Shown here piece after piece: positions 50,110 to 62,965 of a stretch of DNA of 64,000 nt (positions are counted from its first letter, which is position 1; every line of letters begins with the position of its first letter). Made by a program: the position numbers and the translations under genes. The stretch is from Thunnus maccoyii (taxonomy: Eukaryota > Chordata > Actinopteri > Scombriformes > Scombridae). The stretch covers positions 2,480,001-2,544,000 of the forward strand of contig NC_056554.1 of assembly GCF_910596095.1 (NCBI RefSeq), in the 5' to 3' direction. A model generated the notes under the pieces. It did not search any database. It was not told where the DNA came from and saw only the letters and a list, made by a program, of their open reading frames with translations.

Positions 50110-50190
50110 CTGTAGTAGGATTTTTCATGCAGGACTTTTTCTTGTAATTGAGTATTTTTACATTGCTGTATTGATGCTCTTACTTAAAGG
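50110..50190 (-). mobile_element. Family M3 fragment, inverted
   Basis: GTAGTAGGATTTTTCATGCAGGACTTTTTCTTGTAATTGAGTATTTTTACATTG is the reverse complement of the block at about 42905-42955. Only one end is present. Confidence 0.55.
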
Positions 50191-50456
50191 GAAACTTATT
50201 TTTCAACCTGGACCCTTCGTAACATTTTTTCTCTCTGTCCCTCATTGATTTGCCAGGGTTTCATCTAGTGTATTAATCCTTACTGGTTGGTCAGTTTCCA
50301 TATTTGAAGTTCTTGGGCTAGAGGTAATATTGTTAGACTTTTGGGGGCTCTAGGGGATGCAAGGCCTATAAACCTGCCTGCAAACAGCCTGTAAACATGA
50401 ACAGCAGGTGTAAAATCAAGTAGGTTTGGCATCTGGCCTTTATTTTGAAGGTTGTC

Positions 50457-50486
50457 ACCGGAAGTCCTGCTTTTCATCTCTTCCGG
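50457..50486. promoter_or_regulatory. Paired ETS-type sites in the rap1gds1 promoter
   Basis: ACCGGAAGT on the plus strand (50457-50465) and TCTTCCGG (50479-50486, CCGGAAGA on minus) face each other 13 bp apart in a GC-rich, TATA-less stretch 370 bp before the start codon. ETS/GABP sites are usual in housekeeping promoters. Function inferred. Confidence 0.35.
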
Positions 50487-50839
50487 CTGACTTGACGGTG
50501 GCATGTCAGCAGTGAGCCAGTCGTCCAGGGGAGCGGCAGCCAGAAGGACTGTGTGTGTGTGGCTATGAGAGGAAGTCAGATGTGTTAACCTGGTCGTCTC
50601 CCCGGTGTACAGGCCGCTGTACAGCAGGACCGCCCGACCGGCCCGGAGGCTGCCGTCGCTAAGTTACCTAACTGTCTAGCTAGCTGGCTAACCTCATCCC
50701 GCTAACTTCACCAGTTTAAAGCGGCGTAAGGAACGAGCAGTGCGGGGAAAGCGGGGCCTCCGGCTACTACGACTTGGTCTACGGCTGCTCTGGAGAACTG
50801 AACACCTCGGTTTATTTCCCGGAGCAACATCCTGCTGAG

Positions 50840-53800
50840 ATGGGTGAGTAGACAGCTAGCTAACACGAACTGTTTTCACCATTTCGGCTAGTTAAACCAT
50901 AAAATGGTCGTTAAGAAAACGCCTGCAAGCAGCGCCGTATGGTCGACATTATTTATCATACATTAATGGCTGCATGACATTTACGTTTATCTTCACTGTT
51001 TTCTATTTTATTAGGCATGAATGTCAGTCATATGAAAAGCTGACTTTAGCTAAATCGTGTGTAGTGTCTCAGTACTCGGGTGGGGTAGCTTCCCTCTCTC
51101 TCTCCATCCACTGTCTGCTGTTACTGCTCGTCATGTTTTTCCTGTGTAAATATTGTTTATTCCGATTGCATTACCCGATGTAACTGAGCCGGGATTTGAA
51201 ATGGCTTGAAGGTCTGAGTTGCTAAATGAATGTACATCCCCTGAAATGGCAGTGCTGTTGATGGTGTAGATGGCACTCCTCCATCTCCACAGCTGTTATG
51301 CAATGGGATCCAGCAGCCTACTGTGTGTTGCTGTTTATACTGCACTGCTCTCTACACTGTTACTGTTTCTGCAGGTTAGTGGTGTTCACACATTGCTTAC
51401 TAAAATGAGCTCAGGCCTAGTATTATATCAGCATTGAATTTACTGCCAAATGCCATTTAAAACTTGCTGTAGATTCCCTAATTATTGCTCCTTCATCTAA
51501 AACCAGTGCGATAGTTGCATCCCTGAATGGCATCAGTTTATGAGGTATTTCACAATCCCAGGCAGGATCACTCCTTTCCATTGATATAAGGCACTCAGGG
51601 ACGGAGGAATGGATGGATGTGTGGGTTGTGCAGTGCATTAGCAACTGACAGCAACAACCAGGTCACTGCAACGGTGTCTGAAATCCTTACGCAACCTACC
51701 ATCACCTGGTTTGTGGGCAAAATGCTGGACTAACATTTGAGAACATTTCCAGTTCAAGCAATTCTTAGCGTTTTGGAATTAATTTCTTTCTTTCTTTTTT
51801 TTTTTTAATCTATGGGGAAGTAGAGTGTCAGCCTCAGAGGTAATTAGAGTGCTTTCTGGACTGAACCTGACAGGTCAGTCCTAATCAGATTTTGCTGAGA
51901 GTGTAGACAGTACAGACTGAACTGAAGGCTGTGCTGTGAGTCAAAATGCAGTCAAAAACAGCTGTATAGAGCCAATGAAAAAGCATCACTTTGTCTCATA
52001 CAACACATATACTGTATGAAAGCTACTTGCGTAATAGGCATTCAGCAGCCTTTATGTAGCCTAGTTGTACATGAATATCAGTCTTTTTCATCAGACTGTA
52101 AAAAGCTCTTTATAGATTATAAATCCAGTGAGGTACCACTCTTCACTGGAATTGTGGAGCTGTCAAATATCACAAAATGCTCAATTATGTACTGCATGTA
52201 CTTATGTTATGAATAGATATCCTGTCTGTAATCCGGTTCTTTCACCGATTAGTAAGACGAATAGGAATGATAACCTGATTTTTGTCGTAGCATGTGATGG
52301 ATGCGCAGCTGTGCGGCTGAATCAATGATTCAGTTTCTGTGGTTAACATAGCTGGCAGTGTAGCAGATTGATGACTCTAGTCTGTGTTATGGACTAAAGA
52401 GAAGTAGAAAGAAGAGCATTGAAGCTGTCTGTTGGTTTGTCCTGAAATATAGAAGAGCCGTTCACAAAGTCAGTGAGATAGGCGTCGCAACTACAATTGG
52501 CTTCACATTGTTGGCTGACAGGAGGTCGGCTTAGTAGCTCCATCATATGAGTTCCCTTACGTTTTCTCGTTTTTAGCAATTACCAGCAAGAAATGTACTG
52601 GGCAGGGCGTTTAACGGTTGAAAATTAAACGTACTACTCTCCAGTGGCTGCAGCTAACAATTATTTCCATTAACAATGAATCTGTCGATTATTTCCTTGA
52701 TTATTCGTTTGTCTATACAATGTCATAAAAAAGTGAAAAATGCCTGTTATCATTTCTTAGAGCCCATTGTGATGTCTTCAGATGCCTTGTTTTGTCTGAA
52801 CAGTCAAAAACAGTCATGTATGATGCAGAAAATCCTCAAATGAGCACATTTGAGAAACTGCAACAAGCAAATGTTTTGCTATTTTGATATTTTAATAAAT
52901 GACTAATGACTAGATTAATTTTCTGTCGATCATCTAATCAATGAATCGACTATTAAAGGTAGAGTCAATAATTCTGGAGAAAGATTGTTGACATTTGAAC
53001 TAAACACCCAATTAAATACACCTGCTGCGTCAGAAGCTCCGCCCCCCCAAATTCGTACATTGCCAAGGCAACGACCAAAAGAGAAATATGGCGGAATCCA
53101 GAGCGATGCGTCAGCTGTAGAGTCACTTCTGTTCCTCTCGCACATTATCACGAGTGGGCTCATGTGAGCACGACAGTCTATCTCACTTCTATACTTTTAA
53201 TTTTTTGTCATTTATCAGCTGATATACATGCTGATACCAACATATCTGCAATGAGTTAATATCAGTCGGGCTCTGGTAGGTAGCCGTCACACTGTTAGCT
53301 TGTAGAGCAGGCGAAATGTTTAATCTTGTAGCAGATAATTGAAATAAATGAAACTCTGGACAACAGAAGAAAACAGATGCTTTCTTCCAGTAGGGTTGAG
53401 TTCCAGTAGCAGCTTCCATTTTGGATCTGTTTCCAGGTCAGCAAAATAATCAGATTTGCTAATCTCTGCTATGCTAAACAAATCTCATGTCAAATCTTTT
53501 ATCACTCCTCAGTCTTTTGTATTCACTGATGTAGAAAACATGCACGCTTCTAATGTTTGAGTTTTCACAGACAGATGATGTGTTATCGTCTTAAGTAACT
53601 AGATGGCACGTCAAAATATCAAGCTGTCTGTATCGTGCCACTCGGTAACACCACTGTACAGAGGACATCTCGACATGTCACAGCAGGAAAAGCTCAGGTT
53701 TAAATAATAAAATGAACGATGGCTAAAAATCCATTCAGCCGCTTCAGTCTCAGGCTCCTGGTACTGCACATGCTGGCTCACTGTCACACTGTCATCATTA

Positions 53801-56800
53801 TGTGGTCTCACTAATGACAAGTCGAAATGTCTGCTGTGAAAAAAAGGCTTATTGTGGGTCGACACATTATTGCGTTTCAGCAGTTCAGCCAGACCAACAG
53901 AGTGGTGTGTCTCCTCTAATGAAACACTAGCTGAACCTCCCAGTTCAACTGGTACGCATATTATGGAATGAAAACGTGTGTAAAACCAGCTACACCTGTT
54001 ATTCTAGTGTGTCAGATATATATTTCATATCTGCTTTAGATGGCAGTTACAGCTTGTAAACATTTACATAGTATATTACTACAACAAGCTTTACAGTAGA
54101 CCGTTATTTCATTATTTATGAGTTGAGTTGCTCTCAAATGCTGAAAGCTAAACATATTTGGATTTTTCTGCAGGTTTCTCATGTAGAAACTGATTTTTTG
54201 GGGGAGAGAAAATACAAATACCATGCTTCTAAGATGATACAGTGTCCATATTTCTATGTTTAATTCTGTTTTTTGTGTTTCTGTGGTCCTGTTATTACTA
54301 AATGAAGCATATCAGAAAACAAACGATGAATCTAACACTTCTGTTTTCTGATACGCTCCATTTTGTCTGAGCTGTGGAGTTTCTAGAGGATTCAAAGATG
54401 GAATTGTACAAGTTCAGATTTATATAAAATTCTTTTAATGCTATAAATTAGCCGTTAGTCAGATGCTGGAAATCCCTGAGTGCAGTGTGTGCTTGCAGCT
54501 GTCTTGCGGTGAAATACATTCAGCACCTGCAGTAATTACTCCAATGCTTAAATAACACTTTGAGTTGGACTTGGCTGTATTTTTATGTAGATGCAGTGCA
54601 TGGTGGTTTTAAAAGCTTGTTGCCTGTGTGACAGCAATATAAAACCGTATGCATTCATCTTCTCACTGCCAGAGAAAATGGTAATTTACAAGACCCAACT
54701 CCAGTAGTGAGCCCGGCGATGTTAAAGAGATTTAAGAAGAGAGAGAAAATGTGACTTTATAGCCAAGTGTGTGTTGACGTAGATAGAAAAGTTCTGTCAT
54801 CTGGGTCAGTTGGAGAGCTTTTGGTATATTTGCTGAAGTGTGGTCCTTTTTTTTAAACATTTGTGCTGCTGTTGGCTTTCAGCGAGCTCCACATTTTGGA
54901 AGGATTCTTCTGTTGGGGAAAACAAACCTGTAATGTTTCCTATTCCCAAACAGCTGAATAAATTAGCATGTATCCAGGTTCAAGTCTAAATACTCTGACT
55001 CACTCCCTCTGTCTTCCTGCGTTCCACTCAGCCTATCTTTCTGCTAAATGATGTGTGTTTCTGTTTTCAGACAACCTGAGTGAAGCCCTGGAGAAGCTGA
55101 AGCTAGCGTCCACAGACAGCGCCACGGACAGCGTGGAGAGCTGTCTGGACTGCCTGCTGAAAGCGCTCGCTAACAACAGTGAGTATAACCTGATTCACAG
55201 CTAGTAGGATTTAAAGTCTCTTGCTCTAGTTTTCTCCTTAAATGTCACTCTGGCAATCCGCCTGCTTTGTACCCTGTAACATTTGGCGCACATGACTCAA
55301 ATCTAAATAAAAGCGGTCGCAGTGTGTTCAACCACATTTTTGGGCAGTTTGACAGTGTTTGTCAGACGGGTTGAGTAATGACATCTTGCTGTTTGAATGA
55401 GCAATTCTTCCCCTGGCTGTTTAGCAGATCATCATTGCAATTTCTAAACCTGTGGAGCCAAACCAGTGTGATAATCTGGATCATTTCACAGAGAACAGTG
55501 GCTCTGCTTTGGTTCCTTCATTTATTGTTGTATGTCATGGTGTAGAGCCGCCACTATTAGTCAGTTCATCAGTAATCCAATAATTGTTTTGTCATTTTTT
55601 TTTAAGCAAACATGCCAAACATTTGTTGGACTCGGCGTCTGTGAGGATTTTTATTTGTCATACATGACAGTAAGTTGAATATCTTTGGGTGACTGTTGAT
55701 TGGACAAAACAAGACGTTTTTCATCTTTCTGAATTAGACATCGATTAATCAAGAAAATAATGAATATAATCATTAGTCATGGTGAAATCTTTAATCGAGA
55801 GATCCATAAGTGGATAATACCTCTTCACATGAACCTCTAGCTCTTCAGAAAATTTGAATGCTGTGGTTGCAAATAGAGTTTTGATTGTTGCTTCTTCTCT
55901 AATATGGTCTCTTCTTATCAATCTCTCTCACCAAGAGTCAATCAAAGCAGAACATTGGCTCTTTGAAAAGCTTGTTCTACATCTACCATTTATTACAACG
56001 TTGCATATATGCAAATATCTGTTATCAGAAAATGTGATGACATTCTGCTGTGAATGGGGATTTTTTCGGCCTAATCAAGCGAGGCAGTTGCTTAGGATTC
56101 TATCAGCTACTTTTCCCAGCCTGTAAGAAACGTCGTGCTGCTCTGATACAAAGCGACGTACGATGTGATCGATCAGGTACCTGCTGGGCCGGATCAGACA
56201 GACCCTCATGTCCTCATCTCAGCTCCTCGTCATCGCACTTAGTTGACAGATAACAGTTTTATTAATCTTTAGGGTATCAGCTGTAAAGCCAGATGTTTGC
56301 TCTGTGAATAAGCATTATCAAAACAGCCTTGTTAAAACAAGCACTGCACAGCAAGTTAACAACAAAGCCACACAGCTACTGTAGCTACAGCCAGCTGTTT
56401 CAGTGACTCATAAGAAAGCCAGCAGCAGTAAGCCATGCAAGCAGAGCCGCACTGGGTTCCAAAAATGGTCATTTCATCTCTATTTCAGTGACATTTTGCA
56501 GGTGAATCACATCTTTAAGTGCTGCTTTTGGTTGAAAAGTATTTTGTGAATGTTGAGCTTGAACAGAGACAAAATATTACAGATTATATTTTTGACGCAG
56601 AGCAATTCAGCTTTAAATCATATTCAGATTGCTGTAATAACTTCAGGTCTACTGTAGGCTAAGTGAGCACAGTAATTAGTAAAATGAAGGGTGAAAAAAT
56701 CAAATTAAAATAAATATTGGCTCACAAAACCTGGTGGACATCCCATAAGTGAAAGTCAGATAGTGATGATACTTGCATTAGTAGGTACCTTGTACTTTTG

Positions 56801-59800
56801 AAAGCATCCATTAATTAATTGTGTCTCTTTCTCCCGCAGACACAGAGGCCAGTATGAAGATCCAGGAGATGGGTGTTCTTCCGCTGCTCCCCACCCTGCT
56901 AAACCCCCAGTCTTCCTGCACCCCTAAAGTAGCCAACATCATAGCTGAGGTGGCCAAAAACGGTGAGGTTCGGTTTCCAAGCCCATCCAACCCCAGGAAC
57001 ATCCTGACTTTCTGTTCATTTGTCAGTATTCATTTTTTTACACTTTCTCTTGCTCTCCTCCTTTTTTTTTTCATTTGTTTCTCCATGTTTTCCTCATGAA
57101 CACATGATTTTGTGTGAAACGGAGCAACCATCGATCTTTCTCTATCGATAAAGATATCAAGAGTCAGTTTGATGGACAGGTCAGTTTTAGCTGCACTTTT
57201 GGCATTTCAGAGCTAAGCTGTCACTGACTCTGAGGTTATTGTGTAAGGACTCAAACCTTGCATAACCGCATTGTCAGAGAGATTCCACTTTCCATAATGC
57301 CTCTGCGTGAGCACGGGAAAAAAGCTTTTAAAGTAGAAAAAAAGCAGAAGTGAAAAGAATTCGGGGCAAGAAAAGGTTAGGATAATGAATGGGTTTTTAG
57401 CAGCTTGCAAGACTGCAGCTAATGATCACTCCGCAGCAGTTTGCCAAGCTTGGCAACAACCCGCTGGCATTTATCTGTCTCCGCTTCAGGAAATGTCTGC
57501 AAGCAGCCAAGTGACTGCTGGGCTAAAGACAACTCCCTTTCTATCTGACAATTTGATTGTTTAGAGCTTGCACCGGGTAAGATTTAATGTTACCATATTT
57601 GACTTGTTAGTCTAAAACACCACCACGACAGAGGAGAGAGTGTATCATCCCCTCGCCTCGTTTGTCCAGATGAAAATCTGATTAGAGCAGGGTCGCCGGT
57701 GAGACGTCCTCTCCACGTACAGAACATAGTGACTCAGAGATTACTGGAAGTGAGAAATGGAAACTGTGTCTTAGATAGCAGTGAGTGATCACTCCATCCA
57801 CAGATAGCTTCTTTTTCATTTCTTTCGTTACCTTGAGTTTTAGGCATCAAGGCAAAGCTTTTCTATTGGCCAGTGATAGGCAATATGTTTATTTGTCTGT
57901 GCATTATTTGCATCCTCCATAGATTCAGCCTATCACATACAGACAATACATCTGTTCCTTTGTACCGTTTCTATACACCAGGATGTAGTAAAGAGTCTGC
58001 CGTTAAGCAACTGTTCATCCAGTTTGCTCACTGTGGCTGCTGCTTCTTTGAACATTCTTCTCTGCAATATTTCAAACAAAACAGCTGAAGAAAAAACACC
58101 GACAACGTCCGTATCTCCGTGTGTACGCGAGGTTATAGCAAACGGTAGCAGCTGCTACTAACCTCGGTAATGAATACGTCGCATTTCCTGTTACTGCTTC
58201 CAAGTAAAAGCCTGTGGGTGCTTCACTAATGAAAAGCTGTTAATGTGAAACATGAGCAGCAGGAAGCGATGGCTTAGAATTAGCAATAAATATGGCTGTA
58301 AGAGGCAGGATCAACTGGTCGATGGCGACTGATGGGTTGGTGACCGCTGGTTTCTACTGTTCTCTCTCTATCTCTTTTATTTCTCCAGGTTTATTGGGGG
58401 GTTTTTTGTGGGCAGCGTTGCAGTTCAAGCAGGACTGTTTTAATGCAATTATACTCCAATTTACGCTGACCTGTTCTGCTTGCCTCTCTCTAGAGTTCAT
58501 GCGAAGTCCCTGCGTCGAAGCCGGCCTCATCCCTCCTCTAATTCAGCTGTTAAGCTCCACCGACCAGGAGGTTTTACTGCAGACCGGCCGAGCTCTTGGC
58601 AACATCTGTTATGACAGCCGTAAGTAGGAGTTTGCTTTGCTTAAGGAACATTGAGCCCGGTCATCACCATCACAGAGCCAACAGCACATAAGTAATAAAA
58701 ATGATTCTGCTTTTGGACTACAGGAGACAAAACTGATGTTTAAGCAGCTACACAGCCTTTAACAGGTTTACAGGATTACACGCAGGGACATGTGATTGCC
58801 ATTTATTTCTTTTGTTGAGCTCCAAATAACCCAGCTCACTGCTGTCGCAGAGCGTGTCCTCTATTTGCTGCCTCGCTGTTTGTTAGTCGTGAACACTTAA
58901 ATTGAATTTTCTCTGACATTGAAGGTAGTTTGATAACATTCTCATTTTGGGAGGATTCACCTTGAAGGAGCTGCAGGTTCCAGAAGAGAAAGGATGTTTT
59001 GTGGTGATTGATGTTACACTTCTAGCAGCATAAAGTGATGTTAACATGACAGTTTAAACATGACTCACACTTAGACTCCAGGTGCTTCACATACCCGCTA
59101 GACTGTAGCTTCTTAAACCCTGTGACTGCTAACACCGTAGACGACTTCATTACAGATCAGATATTTCTAAATGTATTACACCGCTCTGCTGTTTTGTCAG
59201 ATGGTTTTTGTCGATGAAATCCCCGCTACTGGAAGACGGCAGCAGAGCACCCGCCACAAAGCCGCAGAAAAAAAAGTTTAATCCTCGCTGAATCTGGGTA
59301 TTCCCTCCTCGCTGACCCAACAGCTGACACTCACTGTGACCAAAATGCAAAGCTTGTTTGTCTAGCTTGTCATGAGTCAAATTGTCCTACAGTGGCAAAA
59401 GTCACATATTTATGTGATTATGAGCAGCAAAGCCCTCTGATAATGATACAGCTGAAAAAACATGGCAGGTTTATATTATAATCATCACTAACAGCACAAG
59501 TAAAAAACTTTTCATAGTTGAAAAAACAACCAACTTCAAGTGTTTGTTAATCTGACAGCGTGAACTCGTGCTTTCAGCATTATTCATTCTAAACCATCAA
59601 GCACATGCTCATCAACAGCTGAAAGGCTTCAGATTGTACATATCCTGAAGTTATGATGTAATTGGACACGCATGATAGAACCACACGTGACGACAAAACC
59701 ACGTTACGTGATAGGAAATAAAACAAAGGTATCACAGTTCATTTGACAACGACGCTAACACGCGGCACCTTTTTTGAACCGTCTCGCTTTCAGACCTTTT

Positions 59801-62389
59801 TGATTAGTGAATGTTCCAGCAGAGTATTTGACCTCAGGGAGGAGCAGCAGATTTTAAGCCTGATTTTGCAGACAGCTTTAGAAGCTTTAATCACAGCTGT
59901 CAGTTCTGGCGTATAGTTCCTCCTCTTGTTGAAAAGCTGGGTATCCGTGGAATCTGGTGGGATGTGACATTTGTTTGAGTGGAGGGGGGTCTCAGTGAGC
60001 TGGCACTGCTTTATGACAGACAACACTGGGAGAGTGTGGAGAAGCAGCTGCTCGCTACCTTAAAGAAACACGCTGTGATATGGAAGACGTCGCCTCGGTC
60101 GCTTTAGTGAATAACCAGTGTGCACGCTCACTAAACATGTGGTGTACACAAGTGGGGCATAATCATTATGAAGTTAAAAAAGCTGTTACATTTCATACAG
60201 TCACAATATAAATAGAAAGTAATAAGACTCTTTAATTATACATTTGAAAATATTGAAACAAGTGAATCAAAGTATATTAATGTTCATTTTTAGCAATGTG
60301 CTTTTGAAGTGAAGAATTGTGAAATATTTAGCAGTTTTACATCTATATTAGTGATGGTAAAGGTAATGAGGGTATGATCAGATGTCTGAACCTCTCCAGG
60401 TGACTTCTTTCCAGTGGTTTCGCTCCAAGCTCGTTCCAGATGTGCGAGCTCAACACCCCGTTCCCCAAAAGGTTTCAGTATGCTTCAAACAACCGTCTGA
60501 AGGCAAAAGTGTTCCCACCTGTTCCTAATAGCCCACACTGCCTCCTGATCTCTCTCCAACAATCCAGCGTCTTTGTGTGCGAGGAACAGTACAAACGTTG
60601 CACATTTTTAGATTTCCTCCAAATAGCCACTGTTTGCCTTGATGACAGCTTTGCACACTATTGGCTTTCTCTCAAGCAGCTTCATGAGGAAATGGTTTTC
60701 CAACAGTCTTGTTCCCACATGCTGAACACTTGAGCGCTGATTTTCCTTCACTCTGTGCTCCAACTCATCCCAAACCTTTTCAGTTTTGGTGTTAGGTCTG
60801 GTGATTGTGGAGGTCAGGTCATCACTCTGCTTCTATGTCAGATAGTCCTTACAGAGGCTTACAGATGTATCGCCAATAGTGTGCAAAACTTTCATCAAGG
60901 CAAACAGTTGCTACTTTTAGGAATCTAAAATATGAATGTGACTTTTTTGTTTGCTACATAATTCCACATGTGTTATTTTATAGTTTTGCTCTCTTCAGTA
61001 TTGTTCTACAATGTAGAAAAATAGTAAAAATAAAGAGAAACCCCTGAATGAGTGGGTGTGTCCCAGCTTCTGACTGGTATTATAGTCGTATACAGGAAAA
61101 GAGCTTGAGACTAGTTCAAAGCTTGCTACCTTCACATCTCTGCACTCTTGACCAATTGTGATTGTCCGTTTGTGTGTTTTGGAAAATTACTAAAATTGTC
61201 AAACGCAGCGTCTCCCTTCCCATCATCAGAAAGGAGGTTACAGATGCATTTAGCATTTAGATTGAAGCATACTGAGACCTGAAGTGTGAGCCCAGACAGC
61301 TTCTATGTGTGATTTGATGCTTTTGGGTAGCTTCAAGTACCCAGACGCCCTTCACATTAAAGCATCACGTGAAGAGAAGAGAAACGGGTGATATTAAGCA
61401 CCTGGCATTGCAGTGGCGCCGAGAGGTGAGGCGACACGGGCCGCCAGGTGCGACTGGAAGTAGCCGACACAGTCGCACCGAGAGGGCTGACTCATGTAAC
61501 GCTTCCTTTGGCAGCTGTCCTACCAGACAAAGCCCTCCCAGAGAGACTACTGTGCATTTATTGTTTCTCTGAACAACACAGACGAAGTCTCTAATAAATA
61601 ACAGTATCAAAGATAAACCGCTGGTCATCAAAGGAGCAGGATCTGGAAATGGACAGCACACAAAGGCTCCATTATGCCAAATATATCCACTGTCAATGGT
61701 CAGTTTATTCAAGCTTTTTTTTTTTTCTTCTTGTTGTTTTCTAAGATTTCAAGCCTTTGATTTTGCTGTTGTTGATTGTGTTGACTTCTTGGCTGCAGCA
61801 GAATGACTGTATTTAATAAGAGAATTTTTCATTCTGTTGCCACACACAGAAAGAAATTGTATTAAAAACAAAAAAGAATTATGGCCACCAATGTCACATG
61901 TGGCATTAAAAATCCAACTCTTGTATGGATTTGAATAATAAAAAGCTTTTGTTAGAGGGATCTAGGAACCAGCATCACATTAATCCTGAATCACCACACA
62001 GGAGCTAGACTTGGATTTGCTTTATGTCAAAACAGTCGTGGTCATAATTCTTTACTTATTTTATGCAGCTTTGTGACAGTTTTTATAGCCTTAGTTAGCA
62101 TTGATTTGTATGTTCTGTCCTGCTTATTTAACGTTGCTTTCATGTGTATTTTTTCAGGTTGTGGTTATTATTATTTTTTTTATTTTTTTATTTTTTTCTT
62201 TCCTTTGTGGTTGATTTGTGTCCTGGCCTCTTTGTTTTGCAGATGAGGGCAGGAGTGCAGTTGACCTGGCAGGAGGGGCTCAGATAGTAGCTGAACACAT
62301 TAAATCCCTCTTCCAAAATACTGAGCCGGAAAATGAGAAGCTCTTGACTGTCTTTTGTGGCATGCTGATGAACTATAGCAATGATAATG
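50840..62389 (+). CDS. rap1gds1: Rap1 GTPase-GDP dissociation stimulator 1 (SmgGDS), 5' part, gene continues beyond the window
   Basis: Exons: 50840-50843, 55071-55178, 56840-56962, 58494-58619, 62243-62389; phases are consistent and the last exon ends with one spare base before GTAATG. Only residues 1-169 of about 607 are present. Family role: an armadillo-repeat chaperone and exchange factor for small GTPases with polybasic tails (Rap1, RhoA, Rac1, Ras), guiding their prenylation and trafficking in the cytosol. Seen: DNLSEALEKLKLA and ESCLDCLLKALANNNTE at the start, then armadillo helices with the conserved KVANIIAEVAKNEFMR, DQEVLLQTGRALGNICYD and NEKLLTVFCGMLMNYSND. Identity with mammalian SmgGDS is high in these blocks. 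The first coding exon contains only the ATG and one base, followed by a 4.2 kb intron; the GC-rich first exon lies in a TATA-less promoter. The gene reads away from slc1a1. The remaining exons must lie right of the window. Confidence 0.95.
50844..55070 (+). other. rap1gds1 intron 1
   Basis: 4.2 kb intron with GTGAGT donor and TTTTCAG acceptor. It holds an M2 element (52655) and a CpG-bearing block at 52965-53175 that resembles another dispersed fish repeat (GCTGCGTCAGAAGCTCCGCC). No hidden exon was recognised. Confidence 0.65.
52655..52960. mobile_element. Small palindromic element family M2, copy 3
   Basis: GCAGCTAACAATTATTTCCATTAACAATGAATCTGTCGATTA on the left; ATTTTCTGTCGATCATCTAATCAATGAATCGACTATT on the right; interior CAGATGCCTTGTTTTGTCTG and ATGATGCAGAAAATCC. 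The most complete M2 copy here. Confidence 0.65.
55545..55775. mobile_element. Small palindromic element family M2, copy 4
   Basis: GCCGCCACTATTAGTCAGTTCATCAGTAATCCAATAATTG, TTGGACAAAACAAGACGTTTT and GACATCGATTAATCAAGAAAATAATGAATATAATCATTAG follow the M2 plan. In rap1gds1 intron 2. Confidence 0.55.
60395..61085. mobile_element. Tc1-like 3' end in fold-back arrangement
   Basis: From about 60395 to 60850 the sequence is antisense to a Tc1 3' region (reverse reads GGGATGAGTTGGAGCACAGA and GTTCAGCATGTGGGAACAAG). From about 60860 to 61085 it is sense, running through AGTGTGCAAAACTTTCATCAAGG and GTTATTTTATAGTTTTG to the terminal GGTGTGTCCCAGCTTCTGACTGGTA. The block GTGTGCAAAGCTGTCATCAAGGC is present in both orientations (antisense about 60630-60665, sense 60880-60905). 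Lies in rap1gds1 intron 4. Confidence 0.75.
62243..62389 (+). other. rap1gds1: rap1gds1 coding exon 5, likely the cassette exon separating SmgGDS-607 from SmgGDS-558
   Basis: The exon is 147 nt, 49 codons, with the same phase (1) at both ends, so skipping it keeps the frame. Mammalian SmgGDS has two isoforms, 607 and 558 residues, that differ by 49 residues, one armadillo repeat near this place. The exon encodes HEGRSAVDLAGGAQIV through MLMNYSNDN, which is that repeat. The acceptor has a T-rich tract (62158-62240); the donor is G/GTAATG, not the optimal GTAAGT, which would suit regulated use. Length and phase are seen; alternative use in fish is inferred. Confidence 0.7.
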
Positions 62390-62965
62390 GTAATGACCAT
62401 CTTCCCCCAAGAACAACTGTTAAATAATCTGAACTAATCAGCGGAATCTTCTCTTTCTTATACACAGACGATGTCACGTTATTTTACAGACAGGAGGGTT
62501 GAATTGTTTTTGGACTGACCATTCTCTTGATCTTTCTACCATGCTCTCTGTTGCTTTTTCCAACTCTACTTCTGAGGTAATCTGCAGTTATTAATATTTG
62601 CTGAGAGGCATAGTAGCGGTACCTCTCCCTCCTCTACCTCGCCCCTGTAAGTGTGCGTTGTTAATAGAGTCAGCAGGTAGAATACATTCATCAGCTAGTT
62701 CCTCTCCTTGCTTCTTAACAGATGAAAGGCCTCGCACTAGCCTGTATCAAACTGCTGAATCCTCCTTTCTGTTTGGCATAAATGCAGCACCAAACAGCTC
62801 ATAATATTATTATCTTGGAATGATGGAAATAAAATTAAAAAAATTCCAGAATAACACTGTCTACACTCTGTTATGGTGCTGCTGTTAGGCCTGTATACTG
62901 TGTAGATCCATTATATTGACTGTAATGAGGTAAATGTGAGCAGTAGCATACTGTAGATAGATTAG

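Larger units (their letters stand above)
42186..50839. other. Divergent spacer between slc1a1 and rap1gds1, repeat-dense
   Basis: From 42186 to about 42440 is GC-richer sequence fitting the slc1a1 promoter and 5' untranslated exon; from about 50440 the same holds for rap1gds1. Between them nearly every stretch with recognisable structure is repeat-derived (listed separately). No host exon was recognised. Confidence 0.6.
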
